From Datisca glomerata (taxonomy: Eukaryota > Streptophyta > Magnoliopsida > Cucurbitales > Datiscaceae), in assembly GCA_003255025.1 (NCBI GenBank), contig QANY01005474.1, positions 340,174-404,173 on the forward strand: a DNA stretch of 64,000 nucleotides. The letters run 5' to 3'. The translations under genes and the position numbers were made by a program. Under the pieces are notes generated by a model, which was not told where the DNA came from, did not search any database, and saw nothing but the letters and a program-made list of their open reading frames with translations. This document shows positions 9,915 to 20,356 of this stretch, piece by piece; within the stretch, counting starts at the first letter, position 1, and every line of letters starts with the position of its first letter.

Positions 9915-10234
9915 TAGGGAAGATTAATGTGAATTTTAATAATGTAAATTTTCAGTATATATATAACTTAGTTTTTGAGTTCCAAGACATTTACAACGAA
10001 ATTACCAGTGTATAAAAGTTTTATGACAGTAAGAATTAACTTTCTAATTTCTTGTAAAATAGTTTCTTATATTTTGATGTTAAGAAAACTCATTATCATA
10101 TCAATATTCATAAATAATGTGATTTTTTTGTTAAAGGAAAAAATATATTAACCAAAAAGTATTACACAAGTACAATGGGCATACCCCAATACATTAAACA
10201 AAAAGGCACTTAAATGAGGAACAACAAAGAAAAA
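9915..10234 (-). other. LINE A 3' untranslated region
   Basis: This is about 320 bases without coding capacity. It is alignable by eye with 13595-13883: both contain AAGACATTTA, GTGTATAAAAG or ATGTATAAAAAG, TAAAATAGTTT, and AATAATGTGA at both ends. The LINE A ORF2 stop is at 10235-10237. Confidence 0.65.
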
Positions 10235-11110
10235 TTACATCCATCTATCTAGAAGACGCTCTTCAAAATTAAGCCTTTTGTCCTTATTTAAAAACATAAG
10301 TCTGTCTTTAACCATGAAAGAGATCTTCCTAGAAAGCAAGTGGAATCTAAAATTTTACCAAAAAATTCTCATATTCTTTCTAGCCAAAGGCAATAGACAA
10401 AAGAAGAAAAGACAAGCTTAGAGCTATAAATTTGATAACTTCTAGCACTTTTAAGCATAAGGAGCCACTGAAGAAACAAGGCCAGGAATCAGAACTCAAA
10501 TCATGATCACATTTCCTCAGCAAAGGATATTAAATATGTAGAGCAAAAGGACAATAAAAGAGCAAGTGATCCATTGACTTAATATCAGTGAAGTAGAAAA
10601 TGCAGTTAAGGTCCAAGGCTAACCCCCATGTCCTGATTCTATCTTTAGTGTTGAGCTTATTATGAAGTGCCAGCTAAAGGATGAAAGCACACTTATGAAT
10701 TTTACCTAAAAACCATATTATCTTAGACCACCATACATGCTGAAGATGGAGAATGAGACTGTCATAAGTGCTGCTAATAGAAAACTCATTAGCTGCATTC
10801 CACAACCACATATCTTCCTGCTGAAAAGAGCTAATAGAGCCAAATGAGATATCCCAATTTTTGAAATACCTCTCAATAGCTTGATTAGGTCACCTCCAAG
10901 ATCCCTTTCTAATGAAATTTGAGAATTTAGTATGTAATGGAAGACTAGAACTAGAGACAATATCAATGCCAAATCTGTGTAGAAGAATACCTCTAATTTC
11001 ACACTGTAAAGAGAGGCAACTTACCCCTCGGCTTGATGATCTTCCTCCTAGAACAAGAGGGGTCAGCATGCATCATAACAGTGAAAATGGATTGACCCTT
11101 AAGGAATAAT
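10235..11110 (-). pseudogene. LINE A ORF2 C-terminal region (zf-RVT-like), broken
   Basis: The C-terminus reads LLDRWM then stop (TAA complement at 10235-10237); LINE B ends LLDRRI then stop, which confirms the reading. Upstream, the zf-RVT wording is SMDHLLFYCPFA near 10560-10590, and a more N-terminal segment is at 10718-11002. Zinc-binding Cys/His positions are only partly conserved. In L1-type plant LINEs this domain follows the reverse transcriptase and is thought to bind nucleic acid. Several stops and shifts interrupt the frame. Confidence 0.7.
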
Positions 11111-12575
11111 GATCACACCATGCCACCCACAAAGAATCCTTATCCTTTCTAGCAAGCTTCTAGAAATGTCTTGAAATGGCAGTTTGATTCCAGGCTGTGA
11201 GCTCCTTCAAATTTAAACCCCAACCAGAGAAACGGCACAAACAAATTGTCAAGCTACCTTGGCACCTCTAAAATTATCAACTTTACCATACCAGAGAAAG
11301 TTTGTGAGGACCCTATTAATTATCTTCATAATCTTTTTGGGAAGAATAAGAAGGGTACTCCAATAATTCTAAATAGCACAAAGAATAGATCTAATCAACT
11401 GTAAATGCCCTGCATAATTTAGATGCTTTTTCTCCAGAGCTTTAGTCCTTGCAATAATTTTCTTAACCAGAATCTCACAGTTGACCTTACTCAGCTTAGT
11501 AGAGATTAAAGAAATGCAATGGTATCGAACAGGTAAATCACCCTTGGAGAAGCCATTAACATTATGAATGTTATTTTTCTCCTCAATGCTAACAGCCATA
11601 AAGAAAATGCTGCTTTTATCAACATTAGGATTAAGCCCAAAAATAGCCCCAAATAGATCTAAACCCTATGTAATCACCTTAACAGAATTAGAAGTACCTT
11701 TACTAAAAATGAGGACATCATCTGCGAAGCACAAATTCACAACTCTATCTTTTTACAACTCCAGTGATGATCAAAACAAGGAAGAGTTACACAATGATGC
11801 ATGACACCTGTAAGAACCTCAATCACAAGAACAAATAGATAGGGAGAAAGATGAAGAAACCATGTAAGATGCCATTAATATTAATGGAATAAGGACTAGA
11901 AACACATTCCATCACCCAGTCAATAAATTTATGAGGCATGCCAATACAAATCAAGACGTGACTTAAGAAATGCCAATCAACACTATCATAGGCTTTGCAA
12001 AGGTCCACCTTAAGAGCACATCAAGGTGAAAATGAATTTCTATGATAACCTCTAAAAAGCTCCTAGGCTAAAAGAATATTATCAGAATTAACTCTACCCG
12101 GAACAAAAGCTATCTGATTGAGACTGGTGAAATTAGGCAGAATGACACTAAGCCTGTTAGCCAGCATTTTAGTGATACACTTATAGAACAGGTTGCCACA
12201 GGCAATAGGCCTGAATTTAGTGACTTATCTAGGATTTGGAACTTTAGGGACCAGAGAGATAGCAGAATTATTGAAGAGTTTGAGAAGTTCACCTGTTTGG
12301 AAAAACTCCAAAATAGCAGCACTCACATCTTCACTAATAATGTGCCAATTCCTCTTAAAGAAACTAGCATTGAAACAATTAGGACTCATAGCTTTCCTAT
12401 CACTGAAAGAGAAAAATATTTGCTTAATCCCCTCAAACGTGAAAGGAAGAATCAATCTATCACACTTGACAATACTAACTTTGATAGGAAGGAAATCCTT
12501 AAGAATCTCCCAGTTGAAACTAGGAATACGCCTCTGAGAACCAAGCAAACCCTTATAATAATCAACCACCATATT
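11111..12575 (-). pseudogene. LINE A reverse transcriptase, broken
   Basis: Reading leftward from 12572: an N-terminal finger segment (VVDYYKGLLGS, DRKAMSPNCFNASFFKRNW), then SAISLVPKVPNP, FRPIACGNLFYKCITKMLAN near 12160-12225, the palm motif AYDSVDW at 11973-11993 with catalytic Asp at 11985-11987, SININGILHGFF, the FADD box at 11717-11728 (LCFADDVLIFSKG), and the thumb (KGDLPVRYHCISLISTKLSK, LNYAGHLQLIRSIL) at 11369-11540. The catalytic aspartates are intact. Stops and frameshifts separate the segments, and sequence between SLHGFF-type and FADD motifs is partly lost (11740-11850). It would prime reverse transcription on nicked target DNA. Confidence 0.9.
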
Positions 12576-12971
12576 CTAAATTTTAACGGGATCTGAGATG
12601 ATGACACCTTGATCATTAGTAAGAAAACTGAGTGCACTCTTCCTCCTATGAGCCTTGACTGCATAAAAAAAGAAAGAAGTATTGTTGTCCCCAAGATTCA
12701 ACGAAGAAATTCTGGATTTTTTCATGAAGAAGCTCTCCTCAGCAAGCTTCCACTTATGGAACTCAAAAAAAGCTTTCTTTGTAGCTTCTTGGGCTACCAA
12801 AGAAGAAAGAGTAATATCAAGATTTTGTTGAGCTGCTTCCAAAATAATCCTGGCATCATTGACTCTATTGGAAATCTCACTGCAATTAGAATGGTTAAAA
12901 TGCTTAAGAGCAATCTTGATAGACTTGAGCTTTCTTGTTAACTTGTACATTGCAGTGTCGTGGATATCCAT
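12576..12971 (-). pseudogene. LINE A ORF2 linker between endonuclease and reverse transcriptase
   Basis: This is a 131-codon open segment with the wording typical of this linker: LTRKLKSIKIALKHFNHSN, then KWKLAEESFFMKKSRISSL, NLGDNNTSFFFYAVKAHRR. In related proteins the motif reads Q-K-S-R-x-x-W-L-x-x-G-D-x-N-T-x-F-F. One frameshift or stop lies at its right end (12972-12974), where it joins the endonuclease segment. No catalytic residues are expected here. Confidence 0.8.
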
Positions 12972-13594
12972 ATCTCAAGCCTGTTGAATAAGCTTAGGAT
13001 ACCCCTCAACATCAGCCCAATAATTGAAATATTTGAAATAAGACTTTACCATGGGAACCGTAGGAAAAAATTTAACAAAAGCAGGATTGTGATCTGAGTA
13101 GCTTAGAGGAGCAAAGTAAGCCATAGAATGGCTAAAGGAATGCCTCCAGATATCATTGACCAGGACTCTGTCAAGTTTAATGTGGGTTCTAATGTTGCCC
13201 GCTTGATGATTCCACCAAGTATAACGAGTCCCTGTAAAATTGAGATCACTAACTTCAATAGTATTAAGATAGTTAGCCAAGTCTCTCATACCTTCATCTC
13301 AATTAATTGATCCTCCCTACTTCTCATCTGGATGATAACTTTGTTGAAGTCACCAAGAATAGTCCAAGGTAAAGTATCAACACCTTGGTGAATAGAGATC
13401 AAATCCTCCCATAGTTTCTTCCTCATCAAAACATTATTAGCAGGACAGAAACATTATTAGCAGGACAGATGAACGAACATAAAAAAACAGCATCATTATC
13501 TCTTATTTTCACCTTGAAATGAATCAACTGAGTAGTAATAAGCAGCACACACACATCGAAGAAAGAAATATCAAGCCACTCTTTTACAAGATAA
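12972..13594 (-). pseudogene. LINE A endonuclease (exonuclease-endonuclease-phosphatase fold), N-terminus missing
   Basis: This enzyme nicks target DNA to start target-primed reverse transcription. Seen on the minus strand are TTQLIHFKVKIRDNDAVFLC (about 13470-13560), PWTILGDFN with GDFN at 13343-13354, then RYTWWNHQAGNIRTHIKLDR and the catalytic Asp-His pair at 13089-13094 (SDHNPA). The first roughly 60 residues are absent because LINE B sequence starts at 13595. A 20-bp tandem duplication at 13431-13470 shifts the frame. The last 104 codons (12975-13289) are open. Confidence 0.85.
13431..13470 (-). repeat. 20-bp tandem duplication in LINE A endonuclease
   Basis: ACATTATTAGCAGGACAGA occurs at 13431 and again at 13451, a period of 20 bases. 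It breaks the endonuclease frame. Confidence 0.85.
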
Positions 13595-13883
13595 TGTGAA
13601 TTTTTAGTGCGTTAATAACTCGGATTTTAAGCTCTAAGACATTTATAAAAAAACTAGTAATGTATAAAAAGTCTTCTGACGGTAAGAGTTATTTAATTAT
13701 CTAATTTTGTATAAAATAGTTTTTTATATTCTAATCCAAAGAAATCTCATTACCAGATCATTATTCATCAATAATGTGAATTTTTTAAATTTTGATTAAC
13801 CAAAAGAAAATACACAAATATAAGGGGCATACCCCAAGGCAAGAATACAACGAAACACAAATGGAATCACAGCCCTAAACCCA
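13595..13883 (-). other. LINE B 3' untranslated region
   Basis: This is non-coding and alignable with 9915-10234 of LINE A. ATAATGTGAATTTTT occurs at both its ends (about 13592 and 13772). No poly-A tail is visible at the 13595 edge. Confidence 0.65.
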
Positions 13884-14955
13884 TTAAATCCTTCTGTCTA
13901 GAAGGAAACTATCCAAATTGAAGTGTCTAGAATTTTGTAAGAATCTCTATTATCTCCAACAATTCTGGAAATTTTCCTAGTGAGAAGCCTATTATCAAGA
14001 AACTTCTCAATAAACACTCTTTTATTTATTTCCAACCAAACACAATAAATGTAAGAGGAAAGAAGAATCATAAAACTAATTAATTCATAAAAAGAGGTAC
14101 TCCTCAAACTAGAGTGCCAAGAAAAAAGGACAGACCAGTTCACAGAACCATCATAGTTGCTTTTGGAGTAGAGATCTTGAAGCATTAATGTAGTAGTAGG
14201 GCATTCAAAAAAGAAATGCCGACAAGTCTCCAACCCAGAGGTGCAAAACACACAAGATGGATCAACACCATGGTTTCAAGTAATGATTTTATCTTTGGAG
14301 GCTAGCTTATTTTAGAGGGCAAGCCAAGCAATAAAAGTGCACTTTGGAACACTACCAGAAAACATGACAAATTTTTCCCAAGGAACCTTCTCTCTGTGCT
14401 GAATCAATTACTAATAAGTTTTGCTCACTAAAAACACATATTAAGAAGAAGTTGTCCAAATCCATTTGTCCTCTTATTGGGAGGAGGAATATCCAGCCTA
14501 AAGCCCCAAAACTCTAGAGAAGATGCAACCTGAGTATTAGGCGAGCTTCCTCTTCTGATCAAGGAGTTCAACTGACTGTCGAAAGACTATCATGTACTCT
14601 CAACTAGCTACTTCCCTCCCTCCCATAGCAAAAAGAATTCCATTAGGATGCTAGCGATCTATGAAAATGGATATTGAGTCTCCCTTCCCAATCTGTAAAG
14701 AGAAAAAACAAGAAATCTTCTCCTTTAGCCTAAGTAATTTTCTCTAGGAACAGGAAGGATCTGCAATCATATTTATAGTAAGCATAGACTGCCCTTTGAG
14801 AAGAATGTGATGGAACCAAGCCACCCATAATGAGTCCTTAGCCTTATTGACAATTCTCCAAAAGTTCCTAGCCACAGCAACAACATTCCAAATATTAATA
14901 TCCCTGATATTGAGCACTCCCTCAACATAAGAAGTGCAAACAGAGGATCAAGCAA
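13884..14955 (-). pseudogene. LINE B ORF2 C-terminal region (zf-RVT-like), broken
   Basis: The last 117-codon open segment (13898-14251) reads FCTSGLETCRHFFFECPTTT, the Cys-His-Cys pattern of the zf-RVT domain of plant LINEs, and ends near LLDRRI-stop at 13884. Upstream (14260-14955) the frame is broken, but IPNIWN-like, NFWRIVNKAKDS, YGWLGS / LWVAWFHH and LKGQSM-like wording is found in alternate frames. Bases 14252-14772 hold only this degraded ORF2 sequence. Confidence 0.75.
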
Positions 14956-15520
14956 TCTTAGCTCTAGAACTTAGGTCACACTAACCTATCCAAAGAAAAT
15001 AACTAAGAGCTGATTTAATAAACTTGATCACCTTTTTAGGAAGAATCAGTAAACTAGACCAGTATCCTTGAATGGCTAGAAGGATTGATTTAATTAACAG
15101 AATTCTACTAGCAAATGTGAGGTGTTTATTTTCCCAACCCATAGCTCTAGTGATAATCTTATCAACTAGAATTTCATAATTTGTTTTTCTTAACTTAGTG
15201 GAGATAAATGGGATGCTAAGCTATCTAACATGAAGGTCTCCCTTAGCAAATCCAGTTTCAGCCAAAATGTCCAGTCGAGTATTCTCATCTACACTAGAAA
15301 AGAATATATGACTCTTGGCCTCAATCAATCCTGACAGACAACTAAAAAGATCCAAACCCTCCTCAATGACAGAAACATATTGAAGAGACCCTTGCATCTC
15401 CAATGAAACTAAAAACCAGGCTGCTTAGAAGCATGATTAAGCGTACTTATAAAAGCTTCGATAGCAAGAACAAAAAAATAAGGAGAAATGGATCACCTTG
15501 TCTTAAACCTCTGTCTCTAA
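14956..15520 (-). pseudogene. LINE B reverse transcriptase C-terminal part, broken
   Basis: The RGLRQGDP motif is at 15489-15512 on the minus strand, followed by a region reading FVLAIEAFISTLNHA-like in mixed frames, then IEEGLDLFSCLSGLIEAKS, ETGFAKGDLHVR and the thumb ISTKLRKTNYEILVDKII, NKHLTFASRILLIKSILLAI, ILPKKVIKFIKSALSYFLW at 14990-15210. It aligns well with the LINE A thumb (11369-11540). The finger and palm A motifs are missing because of 5' truncation. Confidence 0.85.
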
Positions 15521-15524
15521 ACTA

Positions 15525-15685
15525 GCTCGTCAAAGCTCGGTCAAGCCCACTGGCCACGCCTAGGCCTGGCAGTTTTACCATATGGCCCGGCCAGACCCGG
15601 ATCGGATATATGGCCTGGCCCGGCCAGACCCAGACCAGATATATGGCCTGGCTCAGCCCAACCCGTGGACAAGTTCTTCTTATAA
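15525..15685. repeat. GC-rich block with degenerate ~28-33-bp units (GGCCCGGCC motifs)
   Basis: Unlike everything around it, this block is GC-rich. ATATGGCC starts three units at about 15580, 15608 and 15641 (periods 28 and 33), each followed by GGCCCGGCCAGACCC-like sequence. The composition recalls terminal or subterminal regions of some plant hAT-type non-autonomous elements (wording like GTCAA...GGCCCGGCCC), but no paired inverted terminus or 8-bp duplication is seen. It could equally be a unique remnant. It forms the junction between LINE B and the GA satellite. Confidence 0.4.
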
Positions 15686-16199
15686 AAAATCATTAAGAGT
15701 TAGAGGGAGAGGGGGAGAGTGAGAGAGAGGGAGAGAGAGGGAGAGAGAGAGTGAGAAAGAGAGAGTGTGAGCCAGAGAGAGAGAGATAGAGTGGGAGAGA
15801 GACAGAGAGAAAGAGAGATGGGGAGAGAATGAGCGAGAGAGAGAGAGAGCGAGAAGGATAGAGAGAGTGGGCGAGAGTGAGAAAGATGGAGTGTGAATGA
15901 GAGAGAGAGAGATAGATAGAGAGAGAGCGGGAGAGAGAGAGTGAGAGAGATAAAGAAAGCGGGAGAGAGTAGGAGAGAGAGAGTGAGTGAGAGAGAGAGG
16001 AAAAGATAGAGAGAGATAGCGGGAGAGAGAGAAAGACAGACATAGAGAGAGAGAGATAGCAAGCGAGAGAGAGAGGGCGAGCGAGAAAGAGAGAAAAATA
16101 GAGTGAGAGAGAGAGCGCAAGCGAGAGAGAGTGAGAGAGAGAGAGAGAATGAGAGGGGGATAGAGAGAGAAGAGAGTGAAAGAGAGAGGGAGTGACTGA

Positions 16200-16610
16200 G
16201 AGAGAGAGAGATAGAGATAGAGAGGGTGGGAGTGAGTGAGAGAGAGGGTGAGGGAGACAGAGAGAGTGAGAGAGAGAGTGAGAGAGTGAGAGAGAGAGGG
16301 AGAGATCGAGAGCGAGAGAGAGGGAGAGAGAGAAAGAGAGAGAGAATGAGGGAGTGACCGAGGGAGAGAGATAGAGAGATAGATAGAGATAGAGAGAAAG
16401 AGAGAGAGTGTGTGTGGGAGGGAGAGAGCGAGAAGAGAGAGAAAGAGAGAGGGAGTGAGCGAGAGAGAGAGATAGAGATAGAGGCAGTGGGAGTGAGTGA
16501 GAGAGAGAGGGTGAGGGAGATGGAGAGAGTGAGAGAGAGAGAAAGTGAGAGAGAGGGAGAGAGCGAGAGCGAGAGAGAGGGAGAGAGAGAAAGAGAGAGA
16601 GAATGAGGGA
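16200..16610. repeat. Tandem duplication, ~261-bp period
   Basis: GGGAGTGAGTGAGAGAG occurs at 16228 and 16489. The blocks around both copies match, including ATAGAGATAGAG before it and GGGAGAGAGAAAGAGAGAGA and ATGAGGGAG after it. Confidence 0.7.
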
Positions 16611-17483
16611 GCGAGAGCAATAAAAGAGGGAGAGAGACAAAATGAGTGAGAATGAGGAAGAGAGAGTGTGAGAGAGGGTGTGTGTGAGAGAGAGAGAGAA
16701 AGAGAAAGGGAGGAGAGGGAGAGATCAAGAGTAAGAGAGAGAGAGAGGGAGAAGAAGATAGCGAGAGAGAGAGTGAGAAAGTGAGAGTGCGAGCGAGGGT
16801 GAGAGAGAGGGGGAGAGAGTGGGAGAGTGAGAGAGAGAGCGGGAGAGAGTGGAAGAGTGAGAGAGAGACAGGGATAGAGTGGACGAGAGCGAGAAAGAGA
16901 ATGTACAAGTGAGGGTGAGAGAGAGGGGGAGAGAGTGGGAGAGAGAGAGTGAGAGTGAAAGAGAGAAAGACGGAGGGCGAGGGAGAGAGAGAGTGTGTGT
17001 GTGTGAGCGAGAGTGAGATAGAGAGAGGGAGAAGGAAAGGAAGGGGGAGTGGGAGAGAGCGAGAGTGAGAGAGAGAGAAAGATATTCAGAGGGAGAGGGA
17101 GAGAGCAAGAGCGTGCGAGAGAGAGGGGGAGAGAGAAATCAAGAGAGAATGAGGGCGAGAGAGTGTGAGCGAAAATGAAGGAGAAAGAGTGAGCGAAAGA
17201 GAGAGAGACAGAGAGAGAGAGTGAGAGAGAGGGAGAGAGAGAAAGAGTGAGAGAGAGGGAGAGTGTCAAAGAGATAGAGGGAGAAAGAAAGAGAGAGAGA
17301 GAGAGTGAGAGAGAAAGACAGTGAGAGAAGGAGAGGAAGAGAGCGAGAGTGAGAGAGAAAGGGAGAGAGTGTGTGTGAGAGGGAGAGGGAGAGAGCGAGA
17401 GAGCGAGAGAGAAAGGAAGAGAGAGAATGAGAAAGTGACAGTCTGTGTGAGAGCGAGAGAGAGGGAGAGAGCGAGAGAGAGTG

Positions 17484-17595
17484 TGTGGAACAGAGAGAGT
17501 GAGAGAGCGAGAGAGAGGGAGAGAGCGGGAGAGAGACTGTGTGGAACAGAGAGAGCGAGAGAGAGAGGGAGAGAGAGAGTGGGCGAGAGAGTAGA
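17484..17595. repeat. 56-bp tandem repeat
   Basis: TGTGGAACAGAGAGAG occurs at 17484 and 17540, with GAGAGAGGGAGAGAGCG between. Confidence 0.65.
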
Positions 17596-17733
17596 GGAGA
17601 GAGAGAATGGGAGAGATAGAGGGAGAGAGTGAGAGAGAGGGAGAGAGTGAGACAGAGAGGGAGAGATTGTGAGAGGGAGACAGAGAGAAAGAAGAGAGAG
17701 AGTGAATGTGAGAGAGAGAGGGAGAGGGAGAGA

Positions 17734-17800
17734 GTAAGAGACAGAGGGAAAGACAGACAAAGGGAGAGAGTAAGAGACAGAGTGAGACACAGACAAAGGG
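17734..17800. repeat. 36-bp tandem repeat
   Basis: GTAAGAGACAGAG occurs at 17734 and 17770, each followed by AGACAAAGGGAGAGA-type sequence. Confidence 0.6.
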
Positions 17801-17839
17801 AGAGATAGTGATAGAGAGAGATAGCGGGAGAGAGCGAGC

Positions 17840-17871
<32 letters not shown>

Positions 17872-17899
17872 GAAGAGGGAGAGAGAGGGAGAGAGGGAG

Positions 17900-19658
17900 A
17901 ATGGGAGAGAGAGAGAGAGAAGGAGATAGAGAGAGCCAACGAGCGAGAGAGAGAAAGAGAAAGAAGAGAGAGAGAAAGAAAGGATGAGAAAGAGAGGTAG
18001 AGAGAAGGAGAGAGACAGGTAGAGAGAAGGAGAGAGGGGATGGAGAGAGGTAGAGCGAGAGAGAGATAGAGAGAGTGAGACAGCTAGGGAATGAGAGAGA
18101 GAGAGAGCGAGAGAACAAGAGTGAGAGGGATGAGAGAGTGAGCAATCGATAGAGAGTAAGAGTGAGAGAGAGATAGAAAGGGAGGGAGAGAGGGGGAGGG
18201 AGAGAGGGGGAGGGAGTGAGAGTGAGAGAGTGTGAGAGAGAAAATGAGAGAGAGAAAGGTGGGGAGAAAGAGAGAGAAAGTGAGAGCTAGAGAAAGAGAG
18301 AGAGAGGAAGGGAGAGAATGAGAGGGACTTGGAGGGAGGGAGAGGGAGAGAGAGAGACCGAGAATGAGAGAGAGTGAAGAGAGAGAGTTTAGAGAGAGAG
18401 GGACAAGCTGATAGAGAGAGCAAGAGAGAACGAGAGAGAGGGTGAGAGAGTGAGAGAGTAAGAGAGTGGGAGAGAGAAAGAGAGAAAGAGAGAGAGAACA
18501 AGAGAGAGAGAGGGAGATGGAGGGAGGGACTTAGTGAGATAGAGAAACTGGGAGAGAGAGAGAGATAAAGAGGGAAGGAGAGAGAGGAACAAGGAGAAAG
18601 GGAGAGGGAGAGAGAGGGAGAGGTCGAGAGAGGATAAGAGAGAGGGGGAGAGAAAGAGAGGAAAGGAGAGAGTGAGAGAGAGAAGGAAGGGGGAGATTGA
18701 GAGGGCGAGAGAGAGAGAGAGAGAGAAAATGAGAGAGAGAGAGAGAAAAGAGAGAGAGGTGACAGAGAGAAGGAAGGGGGAGATTGAGAGGGCGAGAGAG
18801 AGAGAGAAAATGAGAGAGAGAGAGAAAAGAGAGAGAGGTGACAGAGCAAGAGGCTGATAGAGAGAGCAAGAGAGAATGAGAGAGGGAGAGGGATGGGTAG
18901 AAAGCGACAAAGAGAGAGAGAGAGATAAAGGCATAGAGATAGACATAGATAGATAGAGAGAGAGAGAGAACAAGTGAGAAAGAGAGCAAGAGAGTTAGTG
19001 AGAGAGAGAAATGAGAGAGTGAGAGAGCGAGAGAATAAAAGAGTCAGCGAGTAAGAGTAAAAGTGAGTGAGAAAGAGAGAGAGGGAGGAGAGAGAGAATG
19101 AGAGGGAGAGAGGGAGAGAGCGAGAGAGAGAGGGGGAGAGAAAGAGAGAGAGAAGTGCTGATAGAGAAAGAGAGAGAGAAGTACTGATAGAGAGAGCGAG
19201 AGAGAATGGGAGAGAGAGAGAGTGAGAAAGTGAGAGAGAGAGAGAAAGAGAGAGAAAGAAAGAAAAAGAGAGAACAAGAGAGGCGGATAGGGAGAGAGAA
19301 GGAGAGAGAGGTAGAAAGGGAGAGAGGGAGAGAGAGAGAAGGAGATAGAGAGAGAGCCAACGAGCGAGAGAGAAAAGAGAGAGAAGAGTGAGAGAGAGAG
19401 AAAGAATGAGAGAAAGAGAGAGGTAGAGAGAAGGAGAGAGAGAGGGAGAGAGGGAGAGTTAGAGAGAGATAGAGAGAGTGAGAGAGTGAGGGAACGAGCG
19501 AGAGACAGAGAGAGTGAGAGAACGAGAGTGAGAGGGGCGAGAGTGAGAGATTGATAGAGAGTAAGAAAGAGAGAGAGAGATAGATAGAAAAAGAGGGAGA
19601 GATAGGGTGAGAGAGGGAGAGATAGGGTGAGAGAGGGAGAGTGAGAGAGAGAAAAGTG

Positions 19659-19689
<31 letters not shown>

Positions 19690-20060
19690 TGAGAGCTAGA
19701 GAAAGAGAGAGACAGAGGAAGGGAGAGAGTGAAAAGGACCTGGAGGGAGGGTGACAGAGGAAGAGAGAGACCGAGAATGAGAGAGAGAGAGAAGAGAGAG
19801 AGGGGGACAAGCTGATATAGAGAGTAAGAGAGAACGAGAGAGAGGGTGAAAGAGTGGGAGAGAGAAAGAGAGAAAGAACATGAGAGAGAAAGAGATGGAG
19901 GGAGAGGGAGGGAGGGACTTAGTGAGAGAGAAAGCAGGAGGGAGAGAGAGATAAAGAGGGAAAGAGAGAGAGGAATAAGGAGAAAGGGAAAGGGAGAGAG
20001 AGGGAGAGGTCAAGAGAGGGTGAAAGAGAGAGAGGGAGAGAGAGAAATAGAGAGAGTGCG
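17900..20060. repeat. Direct duplication of ~1.40-1.42 kb in the GA arm
   Basis: Paired landmarks show it: GCCAACGAGCGAGAGAG at 17935 and 19356 (offset 1421), GACAAGCTGATA at 18402 and 19806 (offset 1404), and GGGACTTAGTGAGA at about 18533 and 19914. Intervening sequence is similar with small indels. Confidence 0.75.
18682..18860. repeat. 87-bp tandem repeat
   Basis: GAAGGAAGGGGGAGATTGAG occurs at 18682 and 18769. Both copies end in GAGAGAGAGGTGACAGAG. Confidence 0.75.
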
Positions 20061-20356
20061 AGAGCTAGAAAGAGAGAGAGGAAAGGAGTGAGTGAGAGAG
20101 AGAAGGAAGGAGGGAGTTTAAGAAGGAGAGAGAGAGAGTGAGAGAGTAAGAGAGAATGAGGGAGAAGGTGGGAGGGAGGGAGTGAGTGAGTGAGAGAGAG
20201 AGAGAGAGGGAGACAGAGAGAGGGAGAGAGGGAGAGGGAGAGGGAGAAAGAGAGAGGGAGAGGGAGAGAGGGGGAGAGAGAGGGGGAAGGGAGTGAGAGT
20301 GAAAAAGAGAAAGATGAGGGAGTAAGAGAGAGAGGAATGTAGTGAGTAAGTGAGAG

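Larger units (their letters stand above)
9915..13594 (-). mobile_element. LINE A: L1-type plant LINE, 5'-truncated ORF2 and 3' UTR
   Basis: Reading on the minus strand from 13594 to 9915, one finds a partial apurinic-type endonuclease, a reverse transcriptase, a C-terminal zinc-binding region and a 3' untranslated region. Its right end meets the 3' end of LINE B, so the first part of the endonuclease is missing. The 3' UTR is homologous to that of LINE B. No clear poly-A tail (poly-T on the plus strand) is seen at 9915. The frame is broken many times. Confidence 0.85.
13595..15520 (-). mobile_element. LINE B: second L1-type LINE, 5'-truncated within reverse transcriptase
   Basis: This is the same orientation and related sequence as LINE A. 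It has a 3' UTR (13595-13883), an ORF2 ending at 13884-13886, a zf-RVT-like C-terminus and the last part of the reverse transcriptase. It starts abruptly just before the RGLRQGDP motif, next to a GC-rich block at 15525. Five-prime truncation is common for LINEs because reverse transcription stops early. Confidence 0.85.
15690..20356. repeat. GA-rich satellite arm (purines on plus strand)
   Basis: About 4.7 kb is made almost only of G and A on the plus strand, with scattered T and C. It is a degenerate (GA)n-type array with internal structure: a 261-bp repeat at 16.2-16.6 kb, a 56-bp repeat at 17484, a 36-bp repeat at 17734, an 87-bp repeat at 18682, and a ~1.4-kb duplication (17.9-20.06 kb). 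Long minus-strand open frames here are compositional. No gene is supported. Confidence 0.9.

Noticed and set aside
11568..12941. Plus-strand open frames of up to 114 codons in LINE A
   Set aside because: They are antisense shadows of the minus-strand LINE ORF2, whose motifs are clear.
15680..18145. Minus-strand open frame of 821 codons in the GA arm
   Set aside because: The same effect on the opposite strand. There is no start context, domain or phase preference.
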